A program made the translations under genes and the position numbers. A stretch of DNA of 64,000 nt, taken from positions 124,001-188,000 of the forward strand of contig NZ_JAINFK010000005.1 of assembly GCF_019966575.1 (NCBI RefSeq), in the 5' to 3' direction. The stretch is from Oricola cellulosilytica (GTDB lineage: Bacteria; Pseudomonadota; Alphaproteobacteria; Rhizobiales; Rhizobiaceae). Below the pieces are notes generated by a model. That model was not told the DNA's origin and did no database searches. It saw nothing but the letters and a program-made list of their open reading frames with translations. Below, one piece after another: positions 50,719 to 64,000 of this stretch. Within the stretch, counting starts at the first letter, position 1; each line of letters starts with the position of its first letter.

Positions 50719-51335
50719 TTGAACCGCTCCTCGAGAGCCTCAACAGCCGCCTTCGAAAGGACCAGCTTGTTGCGGCGCAGAATGTCGTAAACGTTGATAC
50801 CCTGAACCGGCAGTACGTCGATGTGCGGAATGTTGGACGCGGCATTCTTGAAGTTGCTGTCCAGTTCCGCTCCGCCGATAACCAGCGCATTGTCCAGTCC
50901 GAGACCGGTCAACTGCTGCAGCAGGTTCTTGGTCTTGGCGTCCTTGGCGTTGAGTTCGTCCACCACGATCAGGTCGGACGATTTGGCCTTCGCCGAAAGT
51001 GCGTGACGCAAACCGAGCGCACGGACCTTCTTTGGAAGATCGGTGTCATGGCTGCGCGAGACCGGACCATGTGCCTTGCCGCCGCCGCGGAATTGCGGGG
51101 CGCGCGCCGACGAATGGCGTGCGCGGCCGGTGCCCTTCTGCTTGTACATCTTCGCGCCGGTGCGCGAAATCTCGGCGCGGCCCTTGGTCTGATGCGTACC
51201 CTGCTGGCGCTTCGAAAGCTGCCACAGGACGACGCGCTGCATGAGATCGGCGCGTGGCTCCAGACCGAACACGGCATCGGAGACCGAGACCGAACCCGAC
51301 GACTTTCCAGCCAGTGTGGTTACCTTGATATCCAT
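50715..51335 (-). CDS. rplD: 50S ribosomal protein L4
   Basis: 206 residues. [20 protein letters not shown], the tunnel loop [20 protein letters not shown] with [20 protein letters not shown], and [20 protein letters not shown]. The start has two adjacent ATGs (51338 and 51335); the rplC stop TGA lies across them, so translation is coupled either way. In E. coli L4 autoregulates the S10 operon. Confidence 0.97.
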   Translation of the reverse strand: MDIKVTTLAGKSSGSVSVSDAVFGLEPRADLMQRVVLWQLSKRQQGTHQTKGRAEISRTGAKMYKQKGTGRARHSSARAPQFRGGGKAHGPVSRSHDTDLPKKVRALGLRHALSAKAKSSDLIVVDELNAKDAKTKNLLQQLTGLGLDNALVIGGAELDSNFKNAASNIPHIDVLPVQGINVYDILRRNKLVLSKAAVEALEERFK

Positions 51336-52054
51336 CATTCTGCCCCTTCGGCGCTTTCGGAAGCCGCAGCGGCTTCGACACCTGCACGCAATGCCGCCGG
51401 CTTCGGCGCATTGTCGGGAACGGCCGATTTCACCGCGTCGCGGACCAGGATCCATGCACCCTTCGAGCCGGGAACCGCGCCCTTGACCAGGATCAGGCCG
51501 CGCTCGCTGTCCGTGGACACGATTTCCAGATTCTGCGTGGTCACCCGGGTCGAACCCATGTGCCCGGCCATTTTCTTGCCCTTGAACACCTTGCCGGGGT
51601 CCTGGCACATGCCGGTCGAGCCATGCGAACGGTGCGAGATGGAGTTACCATGGGTCGCACGCCCGCCACCGAAATTGTGGCGCTTCATGACGCCCTGGAA
51701 ACCCTTGCCCTGCGTCGTGCCTGTGACATCCACTTTCTGTCCCGCGACGAAATGCTCGGCAGTCAGCTCAGCGCCGATGTCGATCATGTTGTCCGGAGAC
51801 ACGCGGAACTCGGCCAACTTGCGCTTCGGCTCCACCGAGGCCTTGGCGAAATAACCGCGCAACGCCTTGGACGTGTTCTTCACCTTCGCGAAACCCGAGC
51901 CAAGCTGCACGGCGGAGTAGCCGTTCTTGTCCTCGGTGCGCTGCGCGACAACCTGGCAGTTTTCCATGCGGAGAACCGTAACCGGCTGCTGTTCCCCGGC
52001 GTCGTTGTAGACGCGGGTCATGCCCAGCTTCTGTGCTATAACTCCTGAACGCAT
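51335..52054 (-). CDS. rplC: 50S ribosomal protein L3
   Basis: 239 residues. [40 protein letters not shown] with the methylation-prone region, and [20 protein letters not shown]. An Ala/Glu-rich C-terminal tail (about 25 residues) is longer than in E. coli. ATG 52054 matches homologues although the frame is open upstream. Confidence 0.98.
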   Translation of the reverse strand: MRSGVIAQKLGMTRVYNDAGEQQPVTVLRMENCQVVAQRTEDKNGYSAVQLGSGFAKVKNTSKALRGYFAKASVEPKRKLAEFRVSPDNMIDIGAELTAEHFVAGQKVDVTGTTQGKGFQGVMKRHNFGGGRATHGNSISHRSHGSTGMCQDPGKVFKGKKMAGHMGSTRVTTQNLEIVSTDSERGLILVKGAVPGSKGAWILVRDAVKSAVPDNAPKPAALRAGVEAAAASESAEGAE

Positions 52055-52082
52055 TGGTTCATCCTTCCCCAATCCGGCTCGC

Positions 52083-52391
52083 TCAGAGCTTGATTTCGAC
52101 ATCGACACCGGCAGCCAGGTCGAGCTTCATCAGCGCGTCCACGGTCTGAGGCGTCGGGTCGACGATGTCCAAGAGGCGCTTGTGCGTGCGCATCTCGAAC
52201 TGCTCGCGGCTTTTCTTGTCGATGTGCGGCGACCGGTTCACGGTGAATTTCTCGATCCGTGTAGGCAGCGGCACTGGCCCGCGCACGCTCGCGCCGGTGC
52301 GCTTGGCGGTCGACACGATCTCGCGTGTCGAGGCGTCAAGCACCCGATGGTCGAACGCCTTGAGGCGAATGCGGATATTCTGGCCGTTCAT
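52083..52391 (-). CDS. rpsJ: 30S ribosomal protein S10
   Basis: 102 residues. [40 protein letters not shown] and [20 protein letters not shown] match S10 (NusE), also a transcription antitermination factor. First gene of the S10 cluster; 72 bases downstream of tuf. Confidence 0.99.
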   Translation of the reverse strand: MNGQNIRIRLKAFDHRVLDASTREIVSTAKRTGASVRGPVPLPTRIEKFTVNRSPHIDKKSREQFEMRTHKRLLDIVDPTPQTVDALMKLDLAAGVDVEIKL

Positions 52392-52407
52392 ACGACTGTT
52401 CCTTATT

Positions 52408-52439
52408 CAAGAAGGAAAGCGCGGCAGCACTTGCCGCGC
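52408..52439 (-). terminator. Terminator-like hairpin between tuf and rpsJ
   Basis: GCGCGGCA pairs with TGCCGCGC around a five-base loop, followed on the minus strand by TTTCCTTCTT. It lies 24 bases after the tuf stop and only about 17 before rpsJ. The interrupted T tract suggests partial termination, since no separate S10 promoter is apparent. Confidence 0.6.
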
Positions 52440-52463
52440 CTCCTCAATCCTTGTGACTTCGCC

Positions 52464-53639
<1,176 letters not shown>

Positions 53640-53686
53640 CTTTCATTCTCCGTCTTCTTTTGTCTCAGCGACAAAGTGAAATTCGT

Positions 53687-53712
53687 GGCCGGCCCGCGCT
53701 CAATCGCCGGCC
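53687..53712 (-). promoter_or_regulatory. GC-rich inverted repeat between fusA and tuf
   Basis: GGCCGGC and GCCGGCC are separated by 12 bases, beginning 17 bases after the fusA stop. No T tract follows directly. A second small stem TTTGTC/GACAAA lies at 53659-53675, close to the tuf start. Confidence 0.4.
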
Positions 53713-53729
53713 GGCCGGTTCCCCCGCCC

Positions 53730-55820
<2,091 letters not shown>

Positions 55821-55851
55821 GGGAGGAGGCCTCTCTAACGATCTTTTCGAG

Positions 55852-56331
<480 letters not shown>

Positions 56332-56375
56332 TCACTTCTAGGCGGCGGCGCTCGGAACGGCCTGCCGCAATCCAG

Positions 56376-56747
56376 TTACTTCGGACGCTTCGCGCCGTAC
56401 TTCGAGCGGCGCTGCTTGCGGTTCTTCACGCCCTGCGTGTCGAGCACGCCGCGGATGATGTGGTAACGAACGCCCGGAAGGTCCTTCACGCGGCCGCCGC
56501 GGATCATGACCACCGAGTGCTCCTGCAGGTTGTGGCCCTCGCCGGGAATGTACCCGATGACCTCGAAGCCATTGGTCAGGCGAACCTTCGCGACCTTGCG
56601 CAGCGCCGAGTTCGGCTTCTTCGGAGTCGTCGTGTAGACGCGCGTGCAAACGCCGCGCTTCTGCGGATTGGCCTGCAGTGCGGGCACCTTGTTACGCTTG
56701 ACCGGAGCCGTACGGGGCTTGCGGATCAACTGGTTGACTGTAGGCAT
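56376..56747 (-). CDS. rpsL: 30S ribosomal protein S12
   Basis: 123 residues. [20 protein letters not shown], the decoding loop [20 protein letters not shown] and [20 protein letters not shown]. Lys43 and Lys88, where streptomycin-resistance changes occur, are wild type. ATG 56747 is preferred over an adjacent TTG codon. First gene of the str operon, with a leader of up to about 220 bases. Confidence 0.99.
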   Translation of the reverse strand: MPTVNQLIRKPRTAPVKRNKVPALQANPQKRGVCTRVYTTTPKKPNSALRKVAKVRLTNGFEVIGYIPGEGHNLQEHSVVMIRGGRVKDLPGVRYHIIRGVLDTQGVKNRKQRRSKYGAKRPK

Positions 56748-57198
56748 CAAGCCATCCTTCGTTCATTCACGCGCGTGAGCGCCAAAAACTGGTTCGCTTC
56801 AACATGCAACAGCGGGGCAAGCGGCCCGTGTCGGCCCTGCCCCAAAACGTCAGAGGAAGCACGAGGTGCTTCGTGAGATCGCAATGTATCAGCTTCGCTG
56901 TTCAGCCTTGTTTGAGACAAGCTCCGGGGCTCGGCGCCACCGAAAAGTCAATCTCACATTGGCTTGATGGGCGGCTTCTATACGCAACATCCTGACACGT
57001 CAAGCGAGTGCGGATGCTTTTTGCGCGATGGAACCCCCGAAAACATCGGAATGAATTTGTGAAATCTTCTTTCCCAAGCAGACGTTTTTCGAGAACAATC
57101 CTGCGACGGGGTCGGGTCCCGCTGTCCCGCGGTTCTCGCTTCGCACGGGGAATCGTGGTGAATAGCGCCAACAGACACCAGAAAGAGGCAACGAACAT
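56748..57198. other. 451-bp gap between rpsL and a plus-strand unknown gene
   Basis: Divergent gap. It holds a candidate minus-strand promoter for the str operon (56977-57004) and must also contain the promoter of the plus-strand unknown gene, which I could not locate. I see no convincing coding frame, RNA gene or repeat in it. Confidence 0.6.
56977..57004 (-). promoter_or_regulatory. Candidate promoter of rpsL-rpsG-fusA-tuf
   Basis: Minus-strand CTTGAC (56999-57004) and TATAGA (56977-56982) are 16 bases apart, resembling the alphaproteobacterial housekeeping promoter. Transcription would start near 56970, about 220 bases before rpsL. Confidence 0.45.
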
Positions 57199-57579
57199 AT
57201 GCCCGAAACAGAATCAGCGGATCAACCCGGCGTCTTCATCATCATCGGCCGCGTATGGCCGGGGAAGAACGGCCCGGAGGCCAAGGTACACATTCTTCTC
57301 GTCGCGCCGGACGACGATTCGGCCATCCGCGAGGCACTGAACGCGCTCGCCGAGCGCGGCTACGAGGAAGCGGAGTTCGATCAGATCGGGACGCTCGTCG
57401 ATGCGCCGGATGAAGAACCCCACGCTTCCGCCTTTCAGGGCGCACTCGAAGGTGAAGTGGCAATTGTGACCTTCTCTGAGGCGCTCTCCGATGACGGGCC
57501 GCGGTTCGCTTCGCCCGACGAAGAAGACGAGGGCTACGATCCCTTCGCGGTTCTCAAGGACTGGAAACCCGACGCCTGA
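57199..57579 (+). CDS. Acidic protein of unknown function between rpsL and rpoC
   Basis: 126 residues, not recognised. It begins with a beta strand, GVFIIIGRVWPGKNGPEAKV and HILLVAPDDDSAIREALNAL, followed by GYEEAEFDQIGTLVD, then a likely second domain EVAIVTFSEAL and a very acidic tail (FASPDEEDEGYDPFAVLKDW). No signal peptide or membrane segment; probably cytoplasmic. AGAGG precedes the ATG. It is the only plus-strand gene in the 26-kb ribosomal and polymerase block, divergent from rpsL and convergent with rpoC. Confidence 0.75.
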   Translation: MPETESADQPGVFIIIGRVWPGKNGPEAKVHILLVAPDDDSAIREALNALAERGYEEAEFDQIGTLVDAPDEEPHASAFQGALEGEVAIVTFSEALSDDGPRFASPDEEDEGYDPFAVLKDWKPDA

Positions 57580-57590
57580 CCCCTGGCAGC

Positions 57591-57622
57591 AAAAGAAAAA
57601 CGCCGGACCTGAGGCCCGGCGT
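57591..57622 (-). terminator. Intrinsic terminator of rpoBC
   Basis: On the minus strand ACGCCGG pairs with CCGGCGT around a nine-base loop (57600-57622), followed by TTTTTCTTTT. It starts 27 bases after the rpoC stop. No T run follows on the plus strand, so it serves rpoC only. Confidence 0.88.
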
Positions 57623-57649
57623 CTCGATCGTGTGAATAGCGAGCCTGCC

Positions 57650-61858
<4,209 letters not shown>

Positions 61859-61969
61859 GCCATTCTCCTTGTGGGGCGTAACCCCGTTCAAAGCGCGGAC
61901 ACGGTCATCCGCCTGATAATTTTCAACGGTCCCTTCGGCTGAGCCGGCAGGGGACCAATCGGGACAGGA

Positions 61970-61996
61970 CCGCCGGGCGGAAAGACCGCCCGGCGG
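61970..61996 (-). promoter_or_regulatory. Perfect 11-bp hairpin in the rpoB-rpoC gap
   Basis: CCGCCGGGCGG pairs perfectly with CCGCCCGGCGG around a five-base loop, starting seven bases after the rpoB stop. No T tract follows, so it is probably not a terminator; rpoC must be transcribed through it. Confidence 0.55.
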
Positions 61997-62003
61997 AGCA
62001 CCA

Positions 62004-64000
62004 TTACTCCGCTGCGTCCGGAAGAGCCTGGGGCTCTTCTTCCGGATACTCGGCGCGTGTTGAGTCCAGCTCCACGTTCAGGCCGAGCGAGCGCATTTCC
62101 TTGACGAGAACGTTGAAGCTCTCCGGGATGCCCGCCTCAAACGTGTCATCGCCGCGCACGATCGCCTCATAGACCTTGGTCCGGCCGGCAACGTCGTCCG
62201 ACTTCACGGTCAGCATTTCCTGGAGCGTGTATGCGGCGCCGTACGCTTCCAGCGCCCAGACCTCCATCTCGCCGAAACGCTGTCCGCCGAACTGAGCCTT
62301 GCCGCCCAGCGGCTGCTGCGTGACCAGCGAGTACGGGCCGATCGAACGCGCGTGGATCTTGTCGTCCACTAGGTGGTGCAGCTTGAGCATGTAAATATAG
62401 CCCACTGTCACCTGCCGGTCGAACTCCTCGCCTGTACGACCATCGTAGAGCGTCGACTGCGCGGTCTCCTTGAGGCCGGCCTTGGTCAACATCTCATTGA
62501 TGTCGGCCTCGACCGCACCATCGAACACCGGGGTGGCGATCGAAACGCCGCGCTCGAACTGCTTTGCGACCTCGATCACGCCCGCGTCGTCCATCTTGGC
62601 GATGGGCTCGTTGCGGTTGTTGGCGGGAATAAGATCCTCGAGCGTCGCGCGGATTTCCTTGGCGTTGCCGCTTTCGCGGTAAGCATCCATCATCTCGCCG
62701 ATCTTGCGCCCCATACCGGCACAAGCCCAGCCAAGGTGCGTCTCGAGGATCTGTCCGACGTTCATCCGGCTCGGCACGCCGAGGGGGTTGAGAACGATGT
62801 CGGCATGCGTTCCGTCTTCCAGGAACGGCATGTCCTCGATAGGCAGGATGCGGGAAACCACACCCTTGTTGCCGTGACGGCCGGCCATCTTGTCGCCCGG
62901 CTGGATTTTGCGCTTCACGGCAACGAAGACCTTGACCATCTTCATGACGCCCGGAGGCATCTCGTCGCCGCGCTGAACCTTCTCGACCTTGTCCATGAAA
63001 CGCTGTTCGAGACGCTTCTTGGAGTCGTCGTACTGGTTGCGAAGCTGCTCGAGATTGTCCTGCTGCTTCTCGTTGGAAACCGCGAACTGCCACCATTGCG
63101 AACGCGGATAGCTTTCCAGAACTTCCTCGCTGAGCTTGACGCCCTTCTTGAAGCCCTTCGGTCCGGCAATCGATTCCTGGCCCTTCAGCATCTCGGCCAG
63201 ACGGCCGTAGGTGTTGCGGTCGAGGATGGACTGCTCGTCGTCGCGGTCCTTCGCAAGACGTTCGATCTCCTCGCGCTCGATCGCCATGGCGCGCTCGTCC
63301 TTTTCAACGCCATGACGGTTGAACACGCGAACCTCGACAACCGTACCGAACGCGCCGGGCGGCATCCGCATGGACGTGTCCCGCACGTCGGAAGCCTTCT
63401 CGCCGAAGATGGCGCGCAGAAGCTTTTCTTCCGGTGTCATCGGGCTTTCGCCCTTCGGCGTGATCTTTCCGACGAGGATATCGCCCGGTCCGACTTCAGC
63501 ACCGATATAGACGATGCCCGCTTCGTCGAGGTTCTTCAGCGCCTCTTCCGAAACGTTCGGGATGTCCCGAGTGATCTCTTCGGGCCCGAGCTTGGTATCG
63601 CGTGCCATGACCTCGAATTCCTCCAGGTGAATGGAGGTGAAGACGTCATCGCGAACGATCTTCTCGGAAAGGAGAATGGAGTCCTCGTAGTTGTAACCGT
63701 TCCACGGCATGAACGCGACGAGCACGTTACGCCCAAGCGCCAGATCACCGAGATCGGTCGACGGACCGTCCGCGATGATGTCGCCCTTACCGATCTGGTC
63801 CCCGACGCGAACCAGCGGACGCTGGTTGATGCAGGTGGACTGGTTGGAGCGCTGGAACTTCTGCAGCCGGTAGATATCAACGCCCGACTTCGATGCATCG
63901 AGATCCTCGGTGGCACGGATAACGATACGCATCGCATCCACTTGGTCGACAATTCCGCTGCGGCGTGCAGCGATCGCGGCGCCGGAGTCGCGAGCGACGA
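62004..64000 (-). CDS. rpoB: RNA polymerase beta subunit, N-terminus outside the window
   Basis: About 665 C-terminal residues are visible. Conserved: [20 protein letters not shown]-like segment (here [20 protein letters not shown]), [60 protein letters not shown] and [20 protein letters not shown]. The frame stays open to the right edge with matching RpoB sequence ([20 protein letters not shown]). The rifampicin region lies upstream of the window. Confidence 0.99.
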   Translation of the reverse strand, partial: VARDSGAAIAARRSGIVDQVDAMRIVIRATEDLDASKSGVDIYRLQKFQRSNQSTCINQRPLVRVGDQIGKGDIIADGPSTDLGDLALGRNVLVAFMPWNGYNYEDSILLSEKIVRDDVFTSIHLEEFEVMARDTKLGPEEITRDIPNVSEEALKNLDEAGIVYIGAEVGPGDILVGKITPKGESPMTPEEKLLRAIFGEKASDVRDTSMRMPPGAFGTVVEVRVFNRHGVEKDERAMAIEREEIERLAKDRDDEQSILDRNTYGRLAEMLKGQESIAGPKGFKKGVKLSEEVLESYPRSQWWQFAVSNEKQQDNLEQLRNQYDDSKKRLEQRFMDKVEKVQRGDEMPPGVMKMVKVFVAVKRKIQPGDKMAGRHGNKGVVSRILPIEDMPFLEDGTHADIVLNPLGVPSRMNVGQILETHLGWACAGMGRKIGEMMDAYRESGNAKEIRATLEDLIPANNRNEPIAKMDDAGVIEVAKQFERGVSIATPVFDGAVEADINEMLTKAGLKETAQSTLYDGRTGEEFDRQVTVGYIYMLKLHHLVDDKIHARSIGPYSLVTQQPLGGKAQFGGQRFGEMEVWALEAYGAAYTLQEMLTVKSDDVAGRTKVYEAIVRGDDTFEAGIPESFNVLVKEMRSLGLNVELDSTRAEYPEEEPQALPDAAE

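Overview
The window is a high-GC chromosomal segment from an alphaproteobacterium, most likely of the Rhizobiales (Hyphomicrobiales). Four things point there: the pyruvate dehydrogenase E1-beta subunit carries its own N-terminal lipoyl domain; eno, ftsB, pdhA, pdhB, pdhC, lpd and lipA form one cluster; a GTTC-N7-GTTC LexA box lies between ssb and uvrA; and the S10/spc/alpha ribosomal block has adk but neither rpmJ nor rpsD. There are no insertion sequences, prophage genes, CRISPR arrays, tRNAs or rRNAs. Almost everything is core genome.

Region 1 (1-11.3 kb, minus strand) is central metabolism: a VOC protein, kdsA, eno, ftsB, pdhA-pdhB-pdhC, an SGNH hydrolase, a YdcH-like protein, lpd, a GlsB-like membrane protein and lipA, which runs off the left edge. 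The pyruvate dehydrogenase subunits, their E3 and the lipoate-making enzyme sit together. Region 2 (11.3-21.8 kb) holds a DUF4864 protein, tgt-queA (queuosine), two tandem cyclophilins, coaD, a secreted unknown, gyrA and marC. It also has two damaged genes: a LysE-family exporter with a one-base frameshift and a small secreted protein cut by an in-frame TAG. Region 3 (21.2-32.2 kb) has divergent ssb and uvrA around an SOS box, hsp20, a DUF72 protein, the bifunctional NAD(P)HX repair enzyme, glnB-glnA behind a sigma-54 promoter, an FKBP isomerase and a beta-CASP nuclease. Region 4 (32.2-38 kb, minus strand) reads degP-like, rarA, an LpxO-like hydroxylase, a HemG-like flavodoxin, fluC/crcB and an RluC-type synthase.

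Region 5 (38-64 kb, minus strand) is the ribosome and RNA polymerase block. Transcription runs leftward through rpoB-rpoC, then rpsL-rpsG-fusA-tuf, then rpsJ to rplO, secY-adk, rpsM-rpsK-rpoA-rplQ. One small acidic unknown gene on the plus strand sits between rpoC and rpsL. The block is punctuated by strong hairpins just after stop codons. Some end in a T tract (rplO, rplQ, rpoC, and weakly tuf); others do not (rpoB, rpsM, rpsE, rpsH, fusA).

I found no convincing new multi-gene system. The best leads are the two disrupted genes, a tRNA-guanine transglycosylase that has lost most of its zinc ligands, the recurring intercistronic hairpins, the unknown plus-strand gene inside the ribosomal block, and a possible 29-residue membrane peptide.
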